DNA of 62,269 nucleotides from positions 1 to 62,269 of the forward strand of contig JAKBMG010000025.1 of the NCBI GenBank assembly GCA_021831685.1, read 5' to 3'. The stretch is from Bacteroidota bacterium (GTDB lineage Bacteria > Bacteroidota > Ignavibacteria > Ignavibacteriales > Ignavibacteriaceae). The translations under genes were made by a program, and so were the position numbers. Positions 44,586-52,044 of the stretch are shown one piece after another. The notes under the pieces were generated by a model. It was not told the DNA's origin and did not search any database. It was given only the letters and a program-made list of their open reading frames with translations. The stretch's first letter is position 1. Each line of letters opens with the position of its first letter.

Positions 44586-44949
44586 ATTACCTCAAAAAGC
44601 GATAATTCCGCTTTTGCGGAAATGTAATTCGTTAAAACTGCCATACCCCGTTTAATAACGTTTAATCCCCGTTTAATTTTAACGATCTCTTGCGCACCCT
44701 TGTCATTATGCTCCGAAATCAACCTGGCGCATCTGTGTGCGTTTGGGGGCAAAATCGGGGTAAAAACGGCATGTAAAATGGTATGAGGAACATGGAAAAG
44801 TGGGATAAAAAACGGCCTAAAATGCCGTAACTCTATCATTAAATAGGGTTTAAACGCTATTAAACGGAGTGGTGGAAAAGTGGGATAATGGAATTTTGCA
44901 TGCATTACTCCAATATTCCAATACTCCAACGTTCCATTTCCAAAATTCA
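44586..44949. other. Gene-free gap between terminase subunits with repeats
   Basis: It contains CGTTTAAT-type motifs at 44649, 44659 and 44670 plus a related CGTTAAAA at 44630 (10-11 or 19 bp steps), the 17-bp segment shared with the prophage left end (inverted at 44850-44866), a 15-bp direct repeat (44793-44807 and 44873-44887), and hairpin TTCCGC-TTTT-GCGGAA (44606-44621) just before the terminase start. An open frame here has no coding character. Confidence 0.6.
44793..44887. repeat. 15-bp direct repeat pair in the terminase gap
   Basis: TGGAAAAGTGGGATA occurs at 44793-44807 and again at 44873-44887, exactly 80 bp apart. The shared phased-array 17-mer lies between them. Confidence 0.75.
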
Positions 44950-45351
44950 TTATAAATCCAGTATCTTTTTTTCAATCTCACGAAGATTCTCCTCGGAGAA
45001 CCCTTGCTTCTTATTATCTTCTTTATCTTTTTTCTCTTCTGTGAATTCAAAGGTAGAAGATGATTTAAGAGCCGCTACTAATTTCCCGATGCTAAAGACT
45101 AGCTTCGGATCAAATACTGTCTCGAGTTCGTCGAGCGCACGGTCAAGAGCTGCTTCAAGTCTTTCGCGTCTGCCTTCGGTTCTTATAGCGCGCTGCCGTC
45201 TAAGGTTTTCCCAGTTATCTTGCTTTCGCCAATTGTAGAGAGTCTTGCGGGATACTTCGCCGTCCATCATTGTCTCGATGGTGTCCATGCTGAATCCGTT
45301 TATGACGAACATATTTTTTGCTTTTTCTTTTAACGCAGGATCAGGCATCAT
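44950..45351 (-). CDS. Terminase small subunit-like protein (Mu gp27 / DUF1804)
   Basis: 133 aa. An N-terminal HTH (FSMDTIETMMDGEVSRKTLYNWRKQDNW, about residues 20-47) and a helical middle match the DUF1804 family, which sits upstream of gp28 in Mu-like phages and likely recognises packaging DNA. Confidence 0.85.
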   Translation of the reverse strand: MMPDPALKEKAKNMFVINGFSMDTIETMMDGEVSRKTLYNWRKQDNWENLRRQRAIRTEGRRERLEAALDRALDELETVFDPKLVFSIGKLVAALKSSSTFEFTEEKKDKEDNKKQGFSEENLREIEKKILDL

Positions 45352-45376
45352 GCCTCCAATTAAAAATTAAAAATGA

Positions 45377-45390
45377 TCCGCCTCTGCGGA
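45377..45390. repeat. Small hairpin before the terminase small-subunit gene
   Basis: TCCGC-CTCT-GCGGA lies in the short gap before the small-subunit start, similar to the TTCCGC hairpin before the large-subunit start at 44606-44621. Both may be mRNA processing or stability signals. Confidence 0.45.
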
Positions 45391-45391
45391 A

Positions 45392-45643
45392 TTAAAAATT
45401 GAAGGTGTCCTTGAGCTGATTCATCTTTTCAATTTTATCTTTGTAATCAGCCTGCAGCAACTGAAGCTCTTTTGAGAGCGCTTCAACTTTCTTAAAATCC
45501 ATTTCGGAAAAATCTTTATCGGAAAGGAATGACTCAGTCTCTTGCTGGATGTCCCTTGTCATTGACTGAGCTTTAACGCCAAGCTCATATACTTGCTTCT
45601 TTAAGATAGTAAAGCGTCCGAGCGCTAATTCTCTCTCATTCAT
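45392..45643 (-). CDS. Small coiled-coil head-region protein (gp26 position)
   Basis: 83 aa, helical and charged. It is placed where Mu-like phages encode gp26 (unknown function) upstream of the terminase. Its ATG overlaps the stop of the upstream gene. Confidence 0.6.
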   Translation of the reverse strand: MNERELALGRFTILKKQVYELGVKAQSMTRDIQQETESFLSDKDFSEMDFKKVEALSKELQLLQADYKDKIEKMNQLKDTFNF

Positions 45644-46023
45644 TAGTGACTCCTGTTTATATGGTTGATGAGCTGGCTTTTCATTTCGGTGAGGACGCCG
45701 GTTAAAACTTCTTTATACTCGGCGTCTTTGCGGATGACTTCAAATAGTTTGTCATTCATTCGCCTGCTTTCCTCGAGGTTTTCTTTGTGCTGCTTCTCGA
45801 TTTGTGATAATGCTTGTGCAAACTGGTCTTGATTTTGTTTCAGCGCAAATGAGAATTGTCGCTGTGTATGCTTAAATGTCAGAAGCCAGATCGCAAAAAG
45901 TACCGCCCCTATTCCTCCGTTTGCAATCATCGTTTCAAACAGATAGCCTGTATCGGCTCTCTGCAGGGACGTTTGTATCAATTGCATTATCACGGCTAAG
46001 TCGAACGCAATAAAATGTAGCAT
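45643..46023 (-). CDS. Membrane protein with a long coiled coil (lysis or BhlA-like candidate)
   Basis: 126 aa, or 114 aa from the ATG at 45987. One transmembrane helix (about residues 36-50) and then an extended charged helix (about 55-120). This shape fits BhlA-type holins or inner-membrane spanin-like components. It is the first gene of the leftward head operon, divergent from the protease gene across a palindrome. Confidence 0.55.
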   Translation of the reverse strand: MLHFIAFDLAVIMQLIQTSLQRADTGYLFETMIANGGIGAVLFAIWLLTFKHTQRQFSFALKQNQDQFAQALSQIEKQHKENLEESRRMNDKLFEVIRKDAEYKEVLTGVLTEMKSQLINHINRSH

Positions 46024-46086
46024 TGTCTATCCTCGGTTATGACTTAATAATTCTGTCAGCAAAAGTAACCACTGGTATGCCTAAAA

Positions 46087-46107
46087 TATTTTGAAACATT
46101 CAAAATA
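46087..46107. promoter_or_regulatory. Palindrome in the divergent late control region
   Basis: TATTTTGA and TCAAAATA flank AACAT in the 86-bp region between the leftward head operon and the rightward capsid-tail operon. It is a candidate binding site for the Mor-like activator or another late regulator, able to serve both directions. Confidence 0.55.
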
Positions 46108-46166
46108 CTTTGATAGACCTGATTTATAAGTTTGCGTCAAGTAAAAAATGGAACGGGAATTTCGAG

Positions 46167-47345
46167 ATGAGCAAATTTAGTTGGATGCCTATTTTAAGAG
46201 TCGGAAAGTTCACCGATAAAAACAAGCAGGTCGTAGAGATAGACAATTCTACCCTTGATAAAATTATCTCAGCAACGGACCTCAGCAAGGAACCTCAATT
46301 CGTAATTGAGCATCCGAAAGAAGACTCAATCGGCTTCGGAACTATCAGCGCGCTGAAGAGAGCCGGCGATTATCTATTTGCAATGCCAAAGGAAGTAAAT
46401 GAAAAATTTAAGAACGCTGTCAATTCAGGGAAGCTTCCCGGACGCAGCGTTACTCTTGACAAAAATACTTTTTCGCTGAATAACATTTCTTTTTTACCTC
46501 CGGAGATTGAGCCAGCAGTTAGCGGACTCGGCAACTATTCATTTTCGCAAAACGAAGGTCCTGATGCTGCGGATCTGAATCTTCAATTATATCTTTCCGG
46601 AATAGACTCTCACTTTGCGGATGTTGTCGCTGATAAAATCGAATTTCAAAACTTTGAAGTCTCAAGCTATCCCTTTAGATCAATCCAAACATTGTTCAGA
46701 AATGTTAAAAATTTTTTAATTGAGAATTTCTCTTTAGATGATGCCGAGAAAGTTCTCCCGGAATATTCGTTGAGCGATATAGGCAATCCGCCTTCGATTT
46801 TCGAGACTCCGGATAATGAACCGGCCACAAATGTAAATCCAAGTTTTTCAACCAATAAAAATGGAGATAAAATGCCACCGATTGAATTATCAAAATTCGA
46901 CTTATCAAAAGTCGATGCGAATCTAAGAACAGCAATTCAAGAGCTGATGGGCGAGAATCAAACTCTTACCGCAAACCTTGATGCAAAAAATATTGAACTT
47001 CAAGCTGCTTCCTCAAAACTTACGGCAGTAGAATCCGCAAAACTTAGAAATGAAGTTCTGCAGTTCTGCGAAAGCGATGAAGTGAAGTTAAAAATTAAAC
47101 CTGCCGACAAAGAGAAAACAGTTCAGTTCCTCATGGCACAGAAAGAAAAAGGAGTAATCGAGTTTTCCGCTCCGGATAATACGAAAATACAGCTTGACGC
47201 TTTCGAGTTTGCAAAAGAGCAAATTAAAAATTCTCCAGATGTTATCGAGCTTAGTGAGCTGGCGACAAATGCGAGCGCAGGCAAAGCAGGAACTCCGGAT
47301 TATCTATCTACCGCAAAGCAAATGGCTGACGCTGTAAACAGATAA
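46167..47345 (+). CDS. Head maturation protease with embedded scaffold (Mu I/Z-like)
   Basis: 392 aa from the ATG at 46167; a TTG at 46110 would add 19 residues and lacks a ribosome-binding site. The N-terminal half (to about 170) shows the Mu I protein pattern, including KLPGRSVTLDKNTFSLNNISFL and PAVSGLGNY. The C-terminal part is helical, scaffold-like. An in-frame ATG at 46872 with GGAG 5 nt upstream could give a separate 157-aa scaffold (Z), as in Mu. Confidence 0.88.
   Translation: MSKFSWMPILRVGKFTDKNKQVVEIDNSTLDKIISATDLSKEPQFVIEHPKEDSIGFGTISALKRAGDYLFAMPKEVNEKFKNAVNSGKLPGRSVTLDKNTFSLNNISFLPPEIEPAVSGLGNYSFSQNEGPDAADLNLQLYLSGIDSHFADVVADKIEFQNFEVSSYPFRSIQTLFRNVKNFLIENFSLDDAEKVLPEYSLSDIGNPPSIFETPDNEPATNVNPSFSTNKNGDKMPPIELSKFDLSKVDANLRTAIQELMGENQTLTANLDAKNIELQAASSKLTAVESAKLRNEVLQFCESDEVKLKIKPADKEKTVQFLMAQKEKGVIEFSAPDNTKIQLDAFEFAKEQIKNSPDVIELSELATNASAGKAGTPDYLSTAKQMADAVNR
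46863..46874 (+). promoter_or_regulatory. Internal ribosome-binding site and start for the scaffold form
   Basis: GGAG at 46863-46866 is followed by ATAAA and an in-frame ATG at 46872. Translation from here gives only the C-terminal scaffold of the protease gene, the Mu I/Z arrangement. Confidence 0.65.
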
Positions 47346-47420
47346 AAGGCTTAAGAATTCTGATTGTTAAAAAATATTTATAAATCAAGATCCAAAAATT
47401 AAATAGAAGGAAAAAGAAAA

Positions 47421-47774
47421 ATGGATTTAGCAATGACTCAAGACAATAGTATTGTCCAGCTATTTGCGGGAGATTTCCCGCGAGTGGTAAAGCCTGTTGT
47501 CATAGCATCCGGAAGCGGATTATTAGTGAAAGGAACTGTGCTTGGTAAGGTTACTGCAAGCGGCAAATATGCGCCTTACGATGACACGAAAGTTGATGGT
47601 ACCGAAGTCGCAAAATTGGTTTTAAGTGAAGACGCTGACGATGCAACCTTGGCTGACGTTAACTCTATTGCTTACGCAAGCGGTCATTTTAATTCTGCCG
47701 CTTTAACCGGTTATGACGCTGCTGCCGGTGTTGATTTTGAAGGCTCTCCGATATTTATCGGGACCGATTTATAG
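47421..47774 (+). CDS. Head decoration-like protein
   Basis: 117 aa. The pattern VKPVVIASGSGLLVKGTVLGKVTASGKYAPYD... resembles the lambda gpD / HDPD head-stabilisation family, which trimers on the capsid surface. It precedes the major capsid gene by 135 bp containing a strong hairpin. Confidence 0.75.
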   Translation: MDLAMTQDNSIVQLFAGDFPRVVKPVVIASGSGLLVKGTVLGKVTASGKYAPYDDTKVDGTEVAKLVLSEDADDATLADVNSIAYASGHFNSAALTGYDAAAGVDFEGSPIFIGTDL

Positions 47775-47795
47775 TTTGTTCATCACCTCACCAGA

Positions 47796-47837
47796 GGCGG
47801 AGTAAGAACGTTTATTAAGTTTCGTTTTTGCTCCGCC
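47796..47837. repeat. Long hairpin before the major capsid gene
   Basis: GGCGGAG (47796-47802) pairs with CTCCGCC (47831-47837), and the stem continues inward as AAGAACG/CGTTTTT with one G-T pair. The total is about 15 bp over a 12-nt loop. It may act as a partial terminator or an mRNA stabiliser for differential expression of decoration and capsid proteins. Confidence 0.65.
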
Positions 47838-47908
47838 GGGGTTATCGAAAATTTGAGTTTGAGAAATTTAGTTTTAGTAAAGTATAAGATTAATTAACGG
47901 AGAAAAAA

Positions 47909-48949
47909 ATGATTACCATAAATCCCTTTGGCTTTCAGACATTGACCACAGCGGTCAACCAGATGAAACCAGTACCTCAGTTTGTTAAGAATCTTCTTTT
48001 CGGACGAGTGGAAACGAATGCAACGAAAACCGTAATGGTTGACGTAATAGTCGGCGGGCAGAAAGTTGCTCCTTTTGTTAAACGCGGAAATCCCGCGAGA
48101 GTAATCGGCAATTTAGGGCAGAAAGCTAATATTGTCGAACCTCCCCAAATAAGATTAAAGAAATTTCTACGACCTTCCGATCTGTTCTATACACGCGGAG
48201 CTGATGCTCAAATGTTTGTTCCCGGAGGTATTGCCGGAAATGATCCAATCCAGCAAGCAAGGCAGGATCGCATGGCTAGAGAGCAAAAAGATTTAAAGGA
48301 CATTATCGACAGAACGGTTGAGTTCCTCTGTTGCAAAGGCCTCAGCGGCGCTTATTCAATCGCCCAGGACGATGGAACATTCTCAATTGATTTTTCGATG
48401 CCTTCAGCAAATAAACCTACTGCTGCTGTCCTGTGGTCAACTTCGGCTACTGCGAAACCTACTAAGGATATGAGATCCTGGAAAACAATTGCGCAAAAGG
48501 CAAGCGGGAAAATCCCCACTGTCGCAATAATGAACTCTACAACTTACGAAGCATGGATCGCAACAACCGACGTCCAGACATTTTTGGATAAATGGAAAAT
48601 AAATATTGGACAAATAAACACCGAACAATCTAACATCAACGCCGGAGCTGAAAAAAGAGCTACTGTTGACGGAGTCGATTACTACGTATATGACGGCATC
48701 TATATTGACAAAGACGGAAATCAGCAATCACTAATACCTGACGGCTATGTCTCTTTAGTCTCTCCAAACGCAGATCATAGACTACAGTTTGCAGGCGTAG
48801 AAGATCTTGAAGCCGGTACCGTCGTGGCTCAATACTTCAGTAAAGACTGGATTGAGAAAGATCCCTCAGGGCTTTGGCTCTTGGTCGAGTCTCATCCTCT
48901 TCCGACCTTCAACGAGCCTGCTGCTAATATTTATGCGAAGGTGCTTTAG
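47909..48949 (+). CDS. Major capsid protein (Phage_cap_E family)
   Basis: 346 aa. TNATKTVMVDVIVGGQKVAPFV and RGNPARVIGNLGQKANIVEPPQIRLKK (about residues 32-90) match the lambda gpE-type family (PF03864), and RPSDLFYTRGADAQMFVPGG follows. This is the shell protein of the head. Confidence 0.92.
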   Translation: MITINPFGFQTLTTAVNQMKPVPQFVKNLLFGRVETNATKTVMVDVIVGGQKVAPFVKRGNPARVIGNLGQKANIVEPPQIRLKKFLRPSDLFYTRGADAQMFVPGGIAGNDPIQQARQDRMAREQKDLKDIIDRTVEFLCCKGLSGAYSIAQDDGTFSIDFSMPSANKPTAAVLWSTSATAKPTKDMRSWKTIAQKASGKIPTVAIMNSTTYEAWIATTDVQTFLDKWKINIGQINTEQSNINAGAEKRATVDGVDYYVYDGIYIDKDGNQQSLIPDGYVSLVSPNADHRLQFAGVEDLEAGTVVAQYFSKDWIEKDPSGLWLLVESHPLPTFNEPAANIYAKVL

Positions 48950-48968
48950 TCAGTTGGTTGATAAATTA

Positions 48969-48992
48969 TTTGGCGGGGTAATGCCCGCCAAA
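48969..48992 (+). terminator. Hairpin after the major capsid gene
   Basis: TTTGGCGGG and CCCGCCAAA form a perfect 9-bp stem over a 6-nt loop, 20 bp after the capsid stop, followed by TGTTCTT. It may be a terminator or processing site that separates the capsid mRNA from the tRNA and the downstream genes. Confidence 0.6.
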
Positions 48993-49013
48993 TGTTCTTA
49001 GAAAATTTGACAT

Positions 49014-49085
49014 CGCGGAGTGGAGGAGTGGCACCTCGTCTGGCCCATACCCAGAAGATTGCAAGTTCGAGTCTTGTCTCCGCTA
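49014..49085 (+). tRNA. tRNA-Met (CAT), initiator-type features
   Basis: A complete 72-nt cloverleaf can be drawn: acceptor GCGGAG/CTCCGC, D stem GAGG-type 10-25 with an A11-T24 pair, anticodon stem TCTGG/CCAGA with loop CCCATAC (anticodon CAT), and T arm GCAAG-TTCGAGT-CTTGT. Position 1 (C) does not pair with position 72 (T), and A11:T24 is present; both are hallmarks of bacterial initiator tRNA. Position 33 is C instead of the near-universal T. CCA is not encoded (ACAA follows). It lies inside the phage late operon. Confidence 0.85.
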
Positions 49086-49114
49086 CAAACCCTATATAAA
49101 TCAAATAGTCCGCA

Positions 49115-49236
49115 GGGTAGTTTCTTACGTTTCGCCGAGCGGTTAGGTTTTTAAGGCCGATGACATCATGGAAAGAATAGTGATACCACATGAGGGACGG
49201 GTTTAAAGTAAACTAAACGGAAGCTACCCATTTTTT
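49115..49236 (+). ncRNA. Candidate structured RNA with terminator-like end
   Basis: GGGTAGTTTC (49115-49124) pairs with GAAGCTACCC (49220-49229), and after a 3-nt bulge CGTTT (49128-49132) pairs with AAACG (49215-49219), making about 15 bp with one G-T. Inside are smaller helices such as GTTTA-AAG-TAAAC. Six Ts follow the closing stem. It lies directly after the tRNA, and no coding frame fits. Function unknown; it might be a phage small RNA. Confidence 0.55.
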
Positions 49237-49257
49237 AAAGTAAATAATTAAATTCAA

Positions 49258-49719
49258 ATGCCATACTCAACGATCGATAGTGTTAGCAGAAAGATGAATC
49301 AGACTACTCTCATTCAGCTGCTTAATGACGAAGTCAGAGCTGATGAAGAAATTGACTTAACGGATCCAAATGATCTGATAGTCGTCAGGTTCAATCAAGC
49401 TGCTGACGAAGCGCAGCAGGAGATTGATCCGTCGTTGAGATTCAGATATACTCTCCCCTTTGTCACTGTTCCGGGGATTATAACCAATCTTTCGGACAAC
49501 TTTACTATCTACTATATATATATGCGCCGCAACCGGGAGATAATGCCCGATTCAATAATGTCGATAAGAAAAGAAGGACTAAATACTCTCGACGATATAA
49601 GCAAAGGCTTAATCGATCTCGGTATTGCCCTGGAGCCTCAGAATATATCAAACGAAATCAGAACGAATAAAACTGCTAAAGATAGAATTTTCGATAAAAA
49701 TTTATGGACAAAATTTTAA
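49258..49719 (+). CDS. Mu gp36-like connector protein (DUF1320)
   Basis: 153 aa. It begins PYSTIDSVSRKMNQTTLIQLLND and has ...EEIDLTDPNDLIVVRFNQAADEAQQEIDPSLRFRYTLP, the DUF1320 pattern of Mu-like phages (head completion or connector). It is the first protein after the tRNA/RNA gap. Confidence 0.88.
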   Translation: MPYSTIDSVSRKMNQTTLIQLLNDEVRADEEIDLTDPNDLIVVRFNQAADEAQQEIDPSLRFRYTLPFVTVPGIITNLSDNFTIYYIYMRRNREIMPDSIMSIRKEGLNTLDDISKGLIDLGIALEPQNISNEIRTNKTAKDRIFDKNLWTKF

Positions 49720-49730
49720 GGAGATAAGAA

Positions 49731-49982
49731 ATGGTAAGAGCAAAATTTGTAGTGATTTCTGTAACAGATTCGGAATATGATAATCAGCCGGCTAAGAGTA
49801 TCCATCTGGCTGGAGTCTTCGACGGGCAGATAGGCAAAGATGGGAATCAATGCGAAGAGAATGCAATTTTCGGAAAATATACTCCGGCTGCAGAGATCCG
49901 AATGGTGATTGTCAATCCGGCAGCGCATGAAGAGTTTAAGGTGGGAGGCTTTAAGTACGTTGATTTTACTTATGCGGAATAA
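49731..49982 (+). CDS. Hypothetical late protein
   Basis: 83 aa, mostly beta (MVRAKFVVISVTD, FKVGGFKYVDFTYAE). Not recognised. A GGAGATAAG ribosome-binding site precedes the ATG. Confidence 0.6.
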   Translation: MVRAKFVVISVTDSEYDNQPAKSIHLAGVFDGQIGKDGNQCEENAIFGKYTPAAEIRMVIVNPAAHEEFKVGGFKYVDFTYAE

Positions 49983-49987
49983 AAGAT

Positions 49988-50158
49988 ATGAACAGGAGAT
50001 ACGCAAAGAAAATTCATAAGGAAATTAGCAGGCAGGTTAAATGCGAAGCTAAAGATGTGCTTAACTCAATACTTACCGAAAAATTATTTGTAAGAATTAA
50101 ATATGCTTTCAAAATAGTGTTCAAATATAAACTTGGTGAAAAATTAGGAGTAAAATAA
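49988..50158 (+). CDS. Hypothetical small basic protein
   Basis: 56 aa, strongly basic and helical (NRRYAKKIHKEISRQVK...). It fits in the 177-bp space between two genes in the late operon, 5 bp after the previous stop. Not recognised. Confidence 0.5.
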   Translation: MNRRYAKKIHKEISRQVKCEAKDVLNSILTEKLFVRIKYAFKIVFKYKLGEKLGVK

Positions 50159-50159
50159 A

Positions 50160-50606
50160 ATGACAGAATTCTTGAACAACGTAAAACAGTATGCAAAGAT
50201 TCACTTAGTAACAGTGATATTAGCTTTCTTCGCTTTGGTCGTTATAACAACATGGCTGTTCCCTTCGGAGAATGAAACCAACAGCAAAATCGATGCTATC
50301 TATAATCAGATAGCCCTCAATTATGATACAGCAAACGGAAGCTACGCAAACATGACTCACATAAGCTGGCTGCAGGCTGATGTAAATAATCTTAAAACAA
50401 CAAGCGAATTTGCCAAGATAATAAAAGTAGCTCTATACTCATTGCTGCTAACTATTATAATAGCGCTGCTAGGGTCGTTTATGCAATTCGCATACACGAA
50501 GATAAAATTTACAGACTCCTCACCCGGTAACGTCTACGTACTGGCGGCGGTCATTCTAAGCACTACAATAATTGTTATGATAACCTTTTATTCATTCTTC
50601 AGATAA
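50160..50606 (+). CDS. Membrane protein upstream of the endolysin (holin candidate)
   Basis: 148 aa with three hydrophobic segments (about residues 13-33, 86-107 and 125-146). It lies directly before the endolysin, with its stop overlapping the next ATG, the usual place for a holin. It is larger than most holins, so the function is provisional. Confidence 0.6.
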   Translation: MTEFLNNVKQYAKIHLVTVILAFFALVVITTWLFPSENETNSKIDAIYNQIALNYDTANGSYANMTHISWLQADVNNLKTTSEFAKIIKVALYSLLLTIIIALLGSFMQFAYTKIKFTDSSPGNVYVLAAVILSTTIIVMITFYSFFR

Positions 50607-51085
50607 TGAAAATAGTATTATTCCTCATATTGCTTTGTCCTTTACTGTTGGCGCAGACAACTACTGCTATTGGCGTTGAATTGATAAAGCATTATGAGGG
50701 GTTTAGAGGCAAAGCATATCTGTGTCCAGCCTCTGTGCAAACGGTTGGTTACGGTCATCTTACATCAAAGCCGATGGTAATAACCGAATATGAAGCTGAG
50801 CAGCTGCTTATGCAGGATTTACCACGGTATGAAAAGTATGTGAGTAAATCTTCACTCAGATACTTAAGGTGGTATGAGTTTGACGCACTTGTGAGTTTCA
50901 CATTTAATGTCGGATATAGGTTTGATCAAAGCTTCAGATATGGCATAGACAATAGCAATACAGCTATGGTAATTGCGCGAATGTCAAAATACATCTACGG
51001 CGGCGGCAGAATATTGCCGGGTTTAGTTAGCCGCAGGAAATCGGAAACAAAACTTTATAAATATGCGATACTCATTTATTATTAA
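50606..51085 (+). CDS. Endolysin (GH24 lysozyme) with N-terminal signal
   Basis: 159 aa. The first 16 residues (MKIVLFLILLCPLLLA) form a signal or signal-arrest helix. The catalytic set E31-8 aa-C40-5 aa-T46 (EGFRGKAYLCPASVQTVGYGH) matches the E-D/C-T triad of T4-type lysozymes, with Cys in place of Asp. It cuts peptidoglycan glycan chains. It overlaps the spanin gene by 23 bp. Confidence 0.9.
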   Translation: MKIVLFLILLCPLLLAQTTTAIGVELIKHYEGFRGKAYLCPASVQTVGYGHLTSKPMVITEYEAEQLLMQDLPRYEKYVSKSSLRYLRWYEFDALVSFTFNVGYRFDQSFRYGIDNSNTAMVIARMSKYIYGGGRILPGLVSRRKSETKLYKYAILIYY

Positions 51086-51521
51086 AATATTTTTGACGAT
51101 TCTTGTCGGACTATTATTTGTAGGATGTAGTCCTACGAAGGAGATCACCGAGATAAAGCCGATTGTCATTCGTCCGCCGGTCATACAGGACTCCCTGCCT
51201 GCGAATTTCTTTAATAATATTTTCCAAGCAAATAAAATTATCGGCAAAGATACCGTTCAGTCTATAAAATTTATTCCGGATTCGGCATTGCTCCAAAAGG
51301 TAAAGGAGCTATATGCGCAGAATAAAAAATTAGGAATAAAGCTGAAGGCAGGCGAGTTTAATTTCAAGATCAAACCAGATTCGGTTGTTTACTGGGACAC
51401 CGTTAAAACAGTACAAACAATCGAGAAAATCATTGAAACTCCGTTGCTTTCAAAGATCGGATTGATATTCATCGGCATAGTCTTGGCAATTGCTGGCGGG
51501 ATAATCGCAGGTAAAAAATAA
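51063..51521 (+). CDS. Unimolecular spanin
   Basis: 152 aa. An N-terminal lipobox (LLFVGC, Cys22) sends the N-terminus to the outer membrane, and a C-terminal transmembrane helix (about 128-149) anchors in the inner membrane. That bipartite topology is diagnostic of u-spanins (T1 gp11 type), which fuse the two membranes at the end of lysis. It overlaps the endolysin gene, as spanins often do. Confidence 0.82.
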   Translation: MRYSFIIKIFLTILVGLLFVGCSPTKEITEIKPIVIRPPVIQDSLPANFFNNIFQANKIIGKDTVQSIKFIPDSALLQKVKELYAQNKKLGIKLKAGEFNFKIKPDSVVYWDTVKTVQTIEKIIETPLLSKIGLIFIGIVLAIAGGIIAGKK

Positions 51522-52024
51522 TGTCAGAAGTAATAATAAATAAAGTAAGTGATGCAATCAAAGTTATCGAGGACACACTGAAAGTTGCTGTAAAAGATTT
51601 GGACCAGACAGACCAGGTATCTGTCGAAAGGCTAGCAACGCTTGACGGCTATTTGCTAAAGCATCCGCGCGGCACTATCGGGTTGCTTTACAACGGTTCG
51701 GGCTATGAAAAGCGGGACGATTCTAGGGGCAATGTTATTTTCATGAAGCGGAACATTCTAATCGGTGTTGTTGCTATCATAAGGTTTTTTGACAATCCGC
51801 AGGCAGGCGCAGACAGATATAAGATGATGCCTTCGGATTACGTAGATACAATTACTGATGCTATCGCTGGCATCGAAGTGCAAAATAACCGGCCGGAATA
51901 TGAAAGAAAAATGTTCCCGGTTCGTGACGAACTGGTGGATGAAGAAAACGGCGTGTGGAAATATTTAACAACGTTTTCAGTGCCGATAGATTATATCGAA
52001 AAGAATTTTAGAGAATCATTTTAA
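51521..52024 (+). CDS. Mu gp37-like protein (DUF1834)
   Basis: 167 aa. KVSDAIKVIEDTLKVAV and LKHPRGTIGLLYNGSGY match the DUF1834 family of tail/connector proteins of Mu-like phages. It likely acts in tail completion. Its ATG overlaps the spanin stop. Confidence 0.82.
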   Translation: MSEVIINKVSDAIKVIEDTLKVAVKDLDQTDQVSVERLATLDGYLLKHPRGTIGLLYNGSGYEKRDDSRGNVIFMKRNILIGVVAIIRFFDNPQAGADRYKMMPSDYVDTITDAIAGIEVQNNRPEYERKMFPVRDELVDEENGVWKYLTTFSVPIDYIEKNFRESF

Positions 52025-52044
52025 ATAAAATAAGGAACTAAGAA

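Noticed and set aside
44573-44950. 125-aa open frame between the terminase genes
   Set aside because: It covers the repeat-rich gap and overlaps the terminase start; its composition (repeat-derived, HPTFPPLRL-like) is not protein-like.
49086-49200. Second tRNA (GCCGAGCGGTTAGG resembles a D arm)
   Set aside because: No matching T arm with TTC and no acceptor pairing of tRNA length; the longer closing helix fits a different RNA.
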